The notes under the pieces were generated by a model. That model saw only the letters and a program-made list of their open reading frames with translations, did not search any database and was not told the origin of the DNA. 64,000 bases of DNA from CAZAMB01 sp964501365 (lineage in GTDB: Bacteria > Planctomycetota > Phycisphaerae > UBA1845). Shown here piece by piece: positions 19,078 to 26,680 of this stretch. The stretch spans positions 1-64,000 of the forward strand of contig CAZCST010000037.1 in NCBI GenBank assembly GCA_964501365.1. The letters run 5' to 3'. The position numbers and the translations under genes were made by a program. Each line of letters begins with the position of its first letter. Position 1 is the stretch's first letter.

Positions 19078-19542
19078 GATGAAATCCTCCCAAAGGAAAG
19101 GACTCATTCCTGACGAAGGACGCTGATTGATCATAAGCCGGATCAAGCGAGATAACAAGAAATTCTACGTCATCCAAGCGAGGTATTTCTTAATATGCCA
19201 CCAGTGCCGTTCACGGGGGCTACGAAGGGTCGAGAGATAAGCCCGTTGAAACGGGCTGTGGCAAGGATGGGATTTGGCTTCCCTGACCAGGCGTAAACGC
19301 CTGGCCTAAGCCCGCTTTCAGCGGGGAAAGGTCGCTGAAGCGACCTGAAACGGTGACGTAGAGTGCGGTCGATGCACAATGGTCGGCACCGCTAAAGATT
19401 GGCCCGCCGCGCAGAATAAGTAGGTGGGAAGGCCCGCTCCTCTCCACGGAGAGTCCGAGACCTTTTGATCGCGGCTCGGTTCAGCTCGACTTCCGGCGGA
19501 ACGGGATTCGACTTAGGATCATCCAGCTTTCTGGAATCGCCC
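19078..19542. other. Divergent region with a multi-hairpin element
   Basis: 465 bases between the divergent PEP-CTERM gene and hutH. It holds a four-hairpin element (19240-19346). I see no gene and no clear promoter. Confidence 0.5.
19240..19346. repeat. Four-hairpin repeat element
   Basis: Four perfect stems in a row: AGCCCGT/ACGGGCT (19240-19257), CCAGGCG/CGCCTGG (19287-19304), CCCGCT/AGCGGG (19311-19325) and AGGTCGCT/AGCGACCT (19329-19346), with loops of 4, 4, 3 and 2 bases. The stem sequences differ from one another, so it is a string of unrelated tight hairpins rather than a tandem repeat. Confidence 0.75.
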
Positions 19543-21075
19543 ATGGACAAGAACACGATCACCGTACCGTTGGATGGAAAGGACCTCACGCCTGCTGTTG
19601 TAGAGCACGCGTTTGGGAGCCCGATTCGCGTACAGGTCGCGGCCTCGGTGCTGGCCCGCGTGGCCGAGAATCGCCGGCAGCTCGAATCGCTCATCACGCA
19701 GGATCGGCCCTTCTACGGAATCAATACCGGCTTCGGTGTACTTTGCGACCGCAAAATTTCGCCCGACCAACTGGAGACGCTCCAGAAGAACCTTCTCATG
19801 TCGCACGCGGTCGGCGTCGGCGAGCCGGTGGCCGACGAAATCGTCCGGTTAATGCTGCTCTTCAAAATCCATTCGCTCTCGCTGGGGCACAGCGGCGTCC
19901 GGCCACAGACGCTGGAAACACTCGCTCGATTGCTTTCTGCCGACCTCTTACCCGTTGTTCCGTCCAAGGGTTCGCTTGGAGCCAGCGGCGACCTTGCGCC
20001 ATTGGCGCACATGGCGCTTCCCTTGATTGGGCTTGGAGTGGTTCGTGCCGGTGATCAAGCCGTGAAGGCTGCGGAGGGATTGGCTACGGCAAAAATCCAG
20101 CCGATTACGCTCGCTGCGAAGGAAGGGCTGGCGCTCATCAATGGCACGCAGTTCATGTCAGCCCACGCGGCGGCGCTTTGCCTGCGCGCCCGACGTCTTT
20201 GCAAGCTGGCGGACGTAGTAGCGGCCATGTCGCTGGAGGCGGTTCGCGGACGCATGGAGCCCTTTGACGCTCGCATTCATGCCGCCCGGCCTCACCCGGG
20301 GGCGGTGACCGTTGCGGCGAACATGCGGAATTTGCTGGCAAATCGACCCGCGGCAACGAGTAAGCCCTACGGCGCTCGCGTGCAGGACCCGTATTCGCTG
20401 CGCTGCGTGCCCGCCGTACATGGCGCGTCGCGCGACGCCATTGACCATGTGGAGCAGGTCACCTATCGCGAGGTCAATAGCGTGACGGACAATCCACTGG
20501 TCTTTGAAAACGCAATTCTCAGCGGCGGGAATTTTCACGGCCAGTCGCTCGCGCTCACGCTCGATTATCTGGCCATGGCAGCGGCGGAACTGGCCAGCAT
20601 CTCGGAGCGAAGGCAATATCTCTTGGTCAACGATTCGCAATACGGTCTGCCGCCCACTTTGGTCATGGGGAGCGGCCTCAACAGTGGATTCATGATCGCA
20701 CAGTACACGTCGGCGGCGCTCGTGGCTGAGAACAAGGTGCTGTGCCATCCGGCCAGCGTCGATTCCATCCCGACGTCCGGCGGCCAGGAAGATCACGTCA
20801 GTATGGGAGCCACCTCGGCCGTAAAATGCCGGCAGATTGTGGACAACGTCGAGCGTGTGCTGGCCATCGAATTGCTGCTTGCGGCCCAGGCCCTGGAATT
20901 TTCTTCGCCAGCTGAGCTTGCTCCGGCGATTCGCAGCACCCTTGAAATGGTTCGCAGGCACATTTCCGCTGCAGACCGCGATCGCGAATTCGGACAGGAT
21001 ATTCAGTCGGCCACTCGACTTGTGGAGTCGCAAATGGTTATCATTGCTGTTGAGTCGATTGTCGGCATGTTGTGA
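19543..21075 (+). CDS. hutH: Histidine ammonia-lyase
   Basis: Deaminates histidine to urocanate. Of 510 residues, the usual length. The Ala-Ser-Gly that forms the MIO prosthetic group is present in GSLGASGDLAPLAHM. Other family words are FYGINTGFG near the N-terminus, NGTQFMSAH, and QDPYSLRCVPAVHGASRD. The frame opens at 19465, but the family start is the ATG at 19543. No good ribosome site is visible. There is no hutU, hutI or hutG nearby, so the rest of the pathway, if present, is elsewhere. Confidence 0.93.
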   Translation: MDKNTITVPLDGKDLTPAVVEHAFGSPIRVQVAASVLARVAENRRQLESLITQDRPFYGINTGFGVLCDRKISPDQLETLQKNLLMSHAVGVGEPVADEIVRLMLLFKIHSLSLGHSGVRPQTLETLARLLSADLLPVVPSKGSLGASGDLAPLAHMALPLIGLGVVRAGDQAVKAAEGLATAKIQPITLAAKEGLALINGTQFMSAHAAALCLRARRLCKLADVVAAMSLEAVRGRMEPFDARIHAARPHPGAVTVAANMRNLLANRPAATSKPYGARVQDPYSLRCVPAVHGASRDAIDHVEQVTYREVNSVTDNPLVFENAILSGGNFHGQSLALTLDYLAMAAAELASISERRQYLLVNDSQYGLPPTLVMGSGLNSGFMIAQYTSAALVAENKVLCHPASVDSIPTSGGQEDHVSMGATSAVKCRQIVDNVERVLAIELLLAAQALEFSSPAELAPAIRSTLEMVRRHISAADRDREFGQDIQSATRLVESQMVIIAVESIVGML

Positions 21076-21129
21076 GACTCGTGTTGCAGGCTTCATACCG
21101 ACGTGCGGCTACGACCAAGGGGGAACGCC

Positions 21130-22263
21130 ATGAGCACACAAATCCTGAACCGCGTGATGATCGTTTCCATCCTGACCACGACGATCGCAGCGAAGGCAAG
21201 CGGAGCGACCACGGTGCTCAATCCGGGCCCGGGGACCGACTATCTCAATTACTGGTGCGGCGGCCAGCAGGTCAATGAAATCGCCACTGGGTTCGATGAC
21301 GAGGCCAACGCCGTGACGCTGGTGAAAGTAAGCACCACGTGTCACGGGAGCGGGCGCGGTTCGCCGAATCAATATCACCTTGCCTGCTGGACAGTCACCT
21401 TTGCGCAAGACGGAAGCATTGTCTCCAGGGAGTTGCTGGCGAATAACTTCTGGACGCAGGGGCATACTGCGATTCCCTGCCCGGTGTCGGTTGATCCCGC
21501 TGCGGTCTACGTGCACACGGATGGAGCCGGAAACTTCCCCGCGACTCTGGACACGGAGACAGTCGGAACGACTTCGCGAGCAGTCCTGGAAACCACCTGC
21601 GCTCCGATTCATTACGGACAGACGGTCACCGGAACGATAAGCCAGCCGGGGGCCGGTGCGTGCTACTCATTCCGGGGTTCGAGTGGCGACGGTGCCCGGG
21701 TCAGTATTTCGGAGATCCCCGGCGGGTTTCTGGGTGATTACGAAATGCGCCGCCCGGACGGGTCGGTTCTGTGCGGCGCGGGTTTTGGAAACATGGATTG
21801 CAATCTCGACGAGTCCGGCCTTCACACCATCGTGATTAAGGATTTCGGCGACGCAGCGACCGGCGATTATGGTTTGTCGTTGATCTGCCTTACACCTTCC
21901 TGTGGTGCGGAGCCACCACAGCCACATCTGACGATCGACATGAATGGTTCCGTCACTCGCGGCCGCATCACGCGGATGATTACCTATACGGTCACTGTGG
22001 GGAACGACGGCGATGCCCCGGCGGACGATGTTGTCGTTGAAGATACACTGCCGCAGGGTCTTCTTGTTCGCGGCTTGAGCAGCACGCAGGGGGCCTGCAC
22101 TCACGATGGAAGGGCGGTGACGTGCACAGTGGGAACGATCGCGCCGACGGAGAGCGCGGTCATCAAGATGTACGCACTTACGACACTTTCCGAGGAACAA
22201 GTCACTAATACAGCGTGTGTAGCGGCTGATAACTGTGCAACGGTTACTTCCAACCTCCCGTGA
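21130..22263 (+). CDS. Secreted protein with DUF11-type repeat domain
   Basis: Protein of 377 residues with a signal peptide (VMIVSILTTTIAAKASGA). The first 270 residues are unrecognised; several Cys and Gly suggest an extracellular fold. The C-terminal 110 residues (LTIDMNGSVTRGRITRMITY, NDGDAPADDVVVEDTLPQGL) match the DUF11/isopeptide-like surface repeat, a beta-sandwich common in cell-surface proteins. GGGGGA lies just before the ATG at 21130. No anchor signal is seen at the C-terminus. Its role is unknown. Confidence 0.75.
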   Translation: MSTQILNRVMIVSILTTTIAAKASGATTVLNPGPGTDYLNYWCGGQQVNEIATGFDDEANAVTLVKVSTTCHGSGRGSPNQYHLACWTVTFAQDGSIVSRELLANNFWTQGHTAIPCPVSVDPAAVYVHTDGAGNFPATLDTETVGTTSRAVLETTCAPIHYGQTVTGTISQPGAGACYSFRGSSGDGARVSISEIPGGFLGDYEMRRPDGSVLCGAGFGNMDCNLDESGLHTIVIKDFGDAATGDYGLSLICLTPSCGAEPPQPHLTIDMNGSVTRGRITRMITYTVTVGNDGDAPADDVVVEDTLPQGLLVRGLSSTQGACTHDGRAVTCTVGTIAPTESAVIKMYALTTLSEEQVTNTACVAADNCATVTSNLP

Positions 22264-22329
22264 GCCATTGAACGGGCATCCACGGCCAGCCGGAGTTCAT
22301 CGCAATTCTCAGAGGCCCGCTTCTTGCGG

Positions 22330-22413
22330 TTACTTTGGCTTTCGTCGATTTGGAAACGCCAGTGCCACCAGCGGAATCCCCGCAACCACCATGCCCGTAC
22401 CGAGCATGCGCAT
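22330..22413 (-). CDS. Possible 27-residue membrane peptide
   Basis: Frame on the minus strand from an ATG at 22413: a hydrophobic stretch GMVVAGIPLVALAF followed by the basic tail NRRKPK, a plausible single-pass peptide with cytoplasmic tail. It begins 9 bases after the stop of another hydrophobic micro-ORF. The ribosome site is weak (GAGGAC). It resembles the end of a PEP-CTERM signal but lacks PEP. It could be chance. Confidence 0.25.
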   Translation of the reverse strand: MRMLGTGMVVAGIPLVALAFPNRRKPK

Positions 22414-22422
22414 GGGATGTCC

Positions 22423-22491
22423 TCAGCAATACCCGATGCAGAGTCCCACGCCGGTGATCGGCACGAGCGCGGCAAGCAGTAGTTTCAGCAT
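22423..22491 (-). CDS. Possible 22-residue membrane peptide
   Basis: Frame on the minus strand: MLKLLLAALVPITGVGLC then IGYC and TGA. GGAGGT ends 3 bases before the ATG, a strong though close ribosome site. The next micro-ORF starts 9 bases after its stop, so the pair could be coupled. No family is recognised. It is too short for confidence from sequence alone. Confidence 0.3.
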   Translation of the reverse strand: MLKLLLAALVPITGVGLCIGYC

Positions 22492-22722
22492 GTGACCTCC
22501 ATTTGTTGAATCACAGAAGAGTGCAATAGGCCCCGTCCATGCTTATTCTAGGCCGCAAGTCCGGCGGCGTCTCCATGCCCGTCAGCAGAGCTATCATTCC
22601 TTCGGGCATTTTTCAAAGATTCTTTGACAATCGGCACAAGCCCCGACAAAATCAGGTAGCAAGGATGCGGCCAGTTGAGATGTATCGGATAACACGTTTC
22701 TTCCATTTGAGGAACAGCGGCC

Positions 22723-23130
22723 ATGAAGATCGAACTGCTCAAGTCCAAGCTCCACCAGGCCTGTGTCACGCACGCGGACCTTCATTACGAGGGCAGCCTG
22801 GGCATCGATATCGAACTCATTGAGGCCGTCGGATTTTACCCCTACGAGAAAATCCTGGTCACGAATATCAACAACGGATCGCGTCTGGAGACGTACATCA
22901 TTCCGGAGCCGTTTGGGTCGCGCCGCATCATCATGAACGGCGCGGCCGCGCGTCATGCGTGCGTGGGTGATCGCATCATCATCATGTCCTTCTGCTGGCT
23001 CGATGAGTCCACGGTACGTGAAGGCAAACACAAGCCGCGCGTCCTCCGGCTCGACGAACACAATGAGCCAATCCAGCGCATTCCGGCCGCCCCGACGACG
23101 GAGGAAATCGCGTCAATGCTGGAAGGGTAG
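22723..23130 (+). CDS. panD: Aspartate 1-decarboxylase
   Basis: Makes beta-alanine for pantothenate and coenzyme A. The protein of 135 residues is a pyruvoyl enzyme made by self-cleavage. The Gly-Ser cleavage site is present in HYEGSLGID (Ser25), with the conserved N-terminal KSKLHQACVTHADL and the NGAAAR and VGDRIIIMSF motifs. GAGGAA before the ATG is the ribosome site. No other pantothenate gene is adjacent. Confidence 0.95.
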   Translation: MKIELLKSKLHQACVTHADLHYEGSLGIDIELIEAVGFYPYEKILVTNINNGSRLETYIIPEPFGSRRIIMNGAAARHACVGDRIIIMSFCWLDESTVREGKHKPRVLRLDEHNEPIQRIPAAPTTEEIASMLEG

Positions 23131-23251
23131 CGCTTTGCTGCTGAACCCGTCACCATACCGTTGCGTTGCGTTTTTTTTGAAAACTCCAGTGCTTTACGCT
23201 TCGCGAACTCACTTCTACGATTGAATTGCGATCGAAAGTCTGGAGGACACT

Positions 23252-24232
23252 TTGGTAGACAAGCCGGAAATAACGAGCGTTTTCGTAACTGGGGCCACGG
23301 GATTCGTTGGTCGAGCCGTCGTTCGTGAACTACTGTCGCGCGGCATTACTCCGGTGTGTCTGGTTCGATCACCGGAAAAGCTCCGTTCCCAGCATCGGGA
23401 AGTGAACGCTGATCGCCTGGTCGCTGTGACGGGCGACCTTTTCGACGCCAAGGCGGTTCATGCTGCGTTGGAATTCAGCCAGGCGGCGATACACCTCGTG
23501 GGAATCATCATCGCACGTCCGCTTCGCGGCCAGACGTTTCATCGAATCCACGTCCAAGGCACGCACCATGTATTAAACGCATGCCGGGATCGCGGCATTC
23601 GGCGCTACCTGCATATGTCAGCCCTTGGCACTCGCGCGGGCGCAGTTTCGACCTACCATCAGACGAAATGGGACGCCGAGGAACTGGTGCGCAAAAGTGG
23701 ACTCGATTGGACGATCTTTCGCCCCAGCATCATTCATGGGCCTGAAGGGGAGTTCATGCAGCTGATGAAGCGTTTCATGTGCGGTCTCCTGCCGCCGGTG
23801 ATTCCGTACTTCGGAAGCGGCAGGGCGAGGCTGCAGCCGGTTTCGGTCAAGGACGTGGCCCATTGTTTTGTGGAATCGCTGTTCAAGCCTGAAACCACGG
23901 GCCAGGTGATTCCGCTGGGCGGGCCGCACCCTTATTCGTGGATCGATCTTTATGAGACTTGTCGCGCGCTAATTCCCGGCGCCAGGAAATGGAGGCCGCT
24001 TGTGTCTCAGCCCGTGCCGGTTGCCAAGGCAATCGCTGTAGCGAGCACACCGCTGATGGCGCTGGCCGAGACATTTATCAAGTCCGCCGGGCTGTTTCGT
24101 TTCGACGTGGGTCAGGTTCAAATGTCGCAGGAGGACAGCGTCTGCGATCCTGGCATCGCCGAACGCGCCTTCGGAATTCGCATGCGCAGCTTTGAATCCG
24201 AACTTGCAGTCTACGCCGATCAGATCAAGTAA
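23252..24232 (+). CDS. NAD(P)-binding protein, complex I NDUFA9-like
   Basis: Atypical short-chain dehydrogenase of 326 residues. The Rossmann motif VFVTGATGFVGRAVV is at the N-terminus, and YHQTKWDAEELV holds the YxxxK pair. The pattern fits the NDUFA9-like group found in many bacteria outside the nuo operon, often assigned to quinone or lipid-linked roles. The start is TTG at 23252, chosen because GGAGG (23242-23246) lies 5 bases upstream and no ATG fits. One base after its TAA the GxxExxY cassette begins. Confidence 0.8.
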   Translation: MVDKPEITSVFVTGATGFVGRAVVRELLSRGITPVCLVRSPEKLRSQHREVNADRLVAVTGDLFDAKAVHAALEFSQAAIHLVGIIIARPLRGQTFHRIHVQGTHHVLNACRDRGIRRYLHMSALGTRAGAVSTYHQTKWDAEELVRKSGLDWTIFRPSIIHGPEGEFMQLMKRFMCGLLPPVIPYFGSGRARLQPVSVKDVAHCFVESLFKPETTGQVIPLGGPHPYSWIDLYETCRALIPGARKWRPLVSQPVPVAKAIAVASTPLMALAETFIKSAGLFRFDVGQVQMSQEDSVCDPGIAERAFGIRMRSFESELAVYADQIK

Positions 24233-24264
24233 TTATCCACCGAGGACACAGAGTACACAGAAGG
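24233..24264 (+). repeat. Left inverted repeat of the GxxExxY cassette
   Basis: Starts at the base after the TAA of the upstream gene. It reads as three 9-base units: CCACCGAGG, ACACAGAGT, ACACAGAAG, preceded by TTAT. It matches the reverse complement of 24748-24779 at 27 of the first 29 positions. Confidence 0.85.
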
Positions 24265-24293
24265 TGTATCAGTGGTTTGCGAGTTGGGGAGAA

Positions 24294-24707
24294 TCAATCA
24301 AGTACAAGACGTTTGAGGCCGACACGAGGCGTTCCAAAATTCAAAAGCAGCCCGCGTCGAAACCCAGTAGCTTTCAGGTAGTTAATCACTTGTGCGTGAT
24401 CCACGGGCGTGATGGATGACGCTGCCTTCAACTCAAGCACAATGTTTTCAAAGCAGATAAAATCGGCTCGATAAGGGCATGCAAGGCGATGGCCCTTGTA
24501 AGTAATGGGCACTTGCGCCTCTCGGACGAATGGAACACGACGCTCTGACAGCTCGATCGCCAAAGCCTCCTGGTAAACCTGCTCCAGAAATCCCGGACTC
24601 AATATTCGGTGCATGTCGATGGCGGCTCCAATGATGGCCGCCGTTTGCGGGTCTGTTTCGTTACTGTTCGCTTCGTTATGAGCTTGAGAATTGTTCTCTG
24701 TGTACAC
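24294..24707 (-). CDS. GxxExxY family protein
   Basis: Protein of 137 residues. The family-defining motif is in SPGFLEQVYQEAL (GxxExxY). ADFICFENIVLELKA follows, resembling the D-(E/Q)xK core of PDDEXK-type nucleases, then NYLKATGFRRGLLLNFG. The function is unknown; a nuclease-like fold is an inference from the residues. The start is taken at GTG 24707. Its first codons (GTGTACACAGAGAAC) themselves look like another copy of the flanking repeat, so the true start could be a little further inside. It lies between convergent genes in a cassette with inverted 9-base repeat arrays. Confidence 0.85.
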   Translation of the reverse strand: MYTENNSQAHNEANSNETDPQTAAIIGAAIDMHRILSPGFLEQVYQEALAIELSERRVPFVREAQVPITYKGHRLACPYRADFICFENIVLELKAASSITPVDHAQVINYLKATGFRRGLLLNFGTPRVGLKRLVLD

Positions 24708-24747
24708 TTTATGGTCTCGGATTTTCGTCGCGGATTCGCCAACACAA

Positions 24748-24779
24748 TTCTCTGTGCACTCTGTGTCCTCTGTGGATAA
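24748..24779 (-). repeat. Right inverted repeat of the GxxExxY cassette
   Basis: On the minus strand: TTAT, then CCACAGAGG, ACACAGAGT, GCACAGAGA. These are the same three 9-base units as the left end, inverted. The repeat stops 9 bases from the stop codon of the aldolase gene, so the cassette fills the gap between two convergent genes almost exactly. Confidence 0.85.
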
Positions 24780-24788
24780 ATCCGCTTG

Positions 24789-25571
24789 TTATCTGATCAA
24801 AGGATGAAGCTCGTCCCAGGCTTGTACGTCCGTCTTCTTTTCGTGGACGATTTGACGAACCGCGCGGATCATCGGGACAGGCCACTTGGATTGGAAGATG
24901 TTGCGACCCATATCCACGCCGACGGCGCCGGCGGAGACGGAGTTGTAGGTGAGCTTGAGCGCGTCGCGCTCTTCGACTTTCTTTCCGCCAGCCACCACGA
25001 TCGGGACCGGGCATCCGGCGACGACTTTATCAAAGCCTTCGCAGTAGTAGGTCTTGACGATGTGTGCGCCGAGTTCGGCGGCGATACGGCAAGCGAGTCC
25101 CAGGTAGCGTGCGTCGCGGACCATCTCCTTGCCGACTGCCGTGACGGCCAGTACAGGGATGCCGTATTTCTGACCCTCGTCGCAGAGCCTGGCGAGGCTT
25201 GCCAGTGTTTGCTTCTCATTCGCGGAGCCAACGAAAATGGAAATGGCCAGACAGGCCGCGTTGAGCCGGATGGCGTCCTCAATGGAAACCGTAATTTCTT
25301 CGTCGGAAAGGTCTTCTTTCAAGACACTCGTTCCGCCTGAAACCCGAAGCACAATGGGTGTGCGGTTGGCCGGGTCAACACTGGTCCGCAACACGCCGCG
25401 CGTCACCATCAGCGAATCGGCATAGGGAAGCAGGGGACGGATGGTCTCAGCGGGCTGCTCAAGGCCTGTGGTAGGCCCCTGAAAATACCCATGATCCACG
25501 GCCAGCATGACGCATCGACCGGTTTTCGGCGAAATGATCGAATTCAGACGGTTTTGCAGGCCCCAGTCCAT
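24789..25571 (-). CDS. LsrF/DhnA-type class I aldolase
   Basis: TIM-barrel protein of 260 residues of the DeoC/LsrF/DhnA group. Members include the autoinducer-2 thiolase LsrF and archaeal class I fructose-bisphosphate aldolases. Words seen: DWGLQNRLNSII, MLAVDHGYFQGPTTGLE, AHIVKTYYCEGF with the likely Schiff-base Lys, and PIVVAGGKK. LsrF is the nearest match by eye, but no other lsr gene is present, so the substrate is uncertain. The frame continues upstream; the ATG at 25571 matches family starts. It is divergent from the Rrf2 gene. Confidence 0.8.
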   Translation of the reverse strand: MDWGLQNRLNSIISPKTGRCVMLAVDHGYFQGPTTGLEQPAETIRPLLPYADSLMVTRGVLRTSVDPANRTPIVLRVSGGTSVLKEDLSDEEITVSIEDAIRLNAACLAISIFVGSANEKQTLASLARLCDEGQKYGIPVLAVTAVGKEMVRDARYLGLACRIAAELGAHIVKTYYCEGFDKVVAGCPVPIVVAGGKKVEERDALKLTYNSVSAGAVGVDMGRNIFQSKWPVPMIRAVRQIVHEKKTDVQAWDELHPLIR

Positions 25572-25629
25572 CAAATGGACTATATCAAGCCTTCCATTCA
25601 GCGAAAGCACGTGAAAAAGACAAAAAGTT

Positions 25630-25680
25630 ACCAAATTGGTATGTTTTAACTTTGAAAGTGGACCGATTTGGTCGTATATT
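25630..25680 (+). promoter_or_regulatory. Promoter of the SUF operon with two operator-like dyads
   Basis: TTGAAA (25652-25657) and TATATT (25675-25680) are separated by exactly 17 bases, a good sigma-70 promoter. A dyad GACC-GATTT-GGTC (25661-25673) sits between the two boxes. A related dyad ACCAA-A-TTGGT (25630-25640) lies just upstream. Two similar dyads overlapping the promoter of an Rrf2 gene suggest autoregulation of the IscR type. The identity of the binder is inferred. Confidence 0.75.
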
Positions 25681-25719
25681 AGTTACCGGGCCCGGTTGGT
25701 CCGGAACTGTGAGGCTTGA

Positions 25720-26181
25720 TTGCTCGCACTGACCCGAAAAGCAGATTACGCGTTGGTGGCATTGTCGGAGCTTGCCCGGCATGCTCCCGACACGCTTTGC
25801 GCACGTAAATTGGCAGACCTGACCAGCATTCCGTTGCCGGTCCTGTCGGGGGTGCTCAGCCAGCTTGTCCATCATGAGTTGGTGGTCTCGGTGCGCGGGG
25901 TTCAGGGTGGCTACCGGCTGGCACGGTCGGCCAACGCGATCAGTCTTGTCGATGTGGTAGAGGCTGTCGATGGCGTGCCGCGGCTGACGCAATGCTGTTC
26001 TTCGTCGCCTCCTCACGAGCACAACGATCCATGCACGCTTGAGTCCAAGTGCCGAATTACGGGTCCGATGCAACGAGTGCACCAAGGGTTATTGGAGTTT
26101 ATGAGCAAAATCGTGCTGGCCCAGATCGCTTTTGACATGGTTCCGGTGCGATTGGAAACAAGAAAGACCGGAACGATTTAG
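25720..26181 (+). CDS. Rrf2-family regulator of the SUF operon
   Basis: Transcription factor of 153 residues: an N-terminal winged helix (LTRKADYALVALSELA, then the wing with VRGVQGGYRLAR) and a Cys-bearing segment (QCCSSSPPHEHNDPCTLESKC) like the Fe-S ligands of IscR/SufR-type sensors. It probably senses Fe-S status and represses its own operon through the dyads in the promoter. The start is TTG at 25720, with GAGG (25711-25714) 5 bases upstream. It is the first gene of the SUF operon. Confidence 0.88.
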   Translation: MLALTRKADYALVALSELARHAPDTLCARKLADLTSIPLPVLSGVLSQLVHHELVVSVRGVQGGYRLARSANAISLVDVVEAVDGVPRLTQCCSSSPPHEHNDPCTLESKCRITGPMQRVHQGLLEFMSKIVLAQIAFDMVPVRLETRKTGTI

Positions 26182-26239
26182 AATTTAGATTTTGAATGTT
26201 GTCCATTCGGGCAAGAGATCTAACCAAGGAGTGAAACAC

Positions 26240-26596
26240 ATGGCAGTTATTCTTACAGAAACGGCCGCCAAGGAGGTCAGGAACATCGTCGAGCAGCAGC
26301 ACGAAGCCGCTCGCAAGGACGGCGCCGAACCCAAGCCGCTTTACCTGCGCGTGGGCGTCAAAGGCGGCGGATGCAGCGGATTCAGCTATTCGCTCGACCT
26401 GACCGAGAGCATGAACGAAGAGGTTGACGAGCACTGGCAGCAGGATGGCGTGGACATCGTCTGCGACAGCAAGAGCCTGCTGTATCTCGATGGCACGAAG
26501 ATCGACTTCAAGGACGAGGTGATGGGGCGCGGGTTCGTATTCCAGAATCCCAATGCAACCAGCACCTGCGGCTGCGGCTCGAGCTTCTCAGCCTGA
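26240..26596 (+). CDS. A-type Fe-S carrier (SufA/IscA/ErpA)
   Basis: Protein of 118 residues that carries or delivers Fe-S clusters. The three conserved Cys are present: GGGCSGFSYSL and the C-terminal STCGCGSSF. AAGGAG before the ATG at 26240 fixes the start; the frame extends 48 bases further up. It sits between the Rrf2 gene and sufB, so it serves as the SufA of this operon. It is followed directly by a hairpin element. Confidence 0.93.
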   Translation: MAVILTETAAKEVRNIVEQQHEAARKDGAEPKPLYLRVGVKGGGCSGFSYSLDLTESMNEEVDEHWQQDGVDIVCDSKSLLYLDGTKIDFKDEVMGRGFVFQNPNATSTCGCGSSFSA

Positions 26597-26671
26597 TGCA
26601 GAAGTGAGAAATTAGAAGACTGAAGATAGAAGCAAGCTTCTATCTTCTCACTTCTATATTCAGTCTTTAGA
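26597..26671. repeat. Empty hairpin element between sufA type and sufB
   Basis: Starts just after the TGA of the carrier gene. The centre is a perfect 12-base stem GAAGATAGAAGC (26622-26633) and GCTTCTATCTTC (26636-26647) with two bases between. Further out, AGAAGTGAGAA and AGACTGAA on the left recur inverted on the right (as CTCACTTCT and TTCAGTCT). The whole spacer is made of A/G-rich words on one side and their complements on the other. There is no gene inside. Confidence 0.8.
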
Positions 26672-26680
26672 GGATTTGGT

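Larger units (their letters stand above)
22264..22722. other. Intergenic region with two possible micro-ORFs
   Basis: 459 bases between the DUF11 gene and panD. The minus strand carries two very short hydrophobic frames, listed separately. Nothing else is recognisable. Confidence 0.4.
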
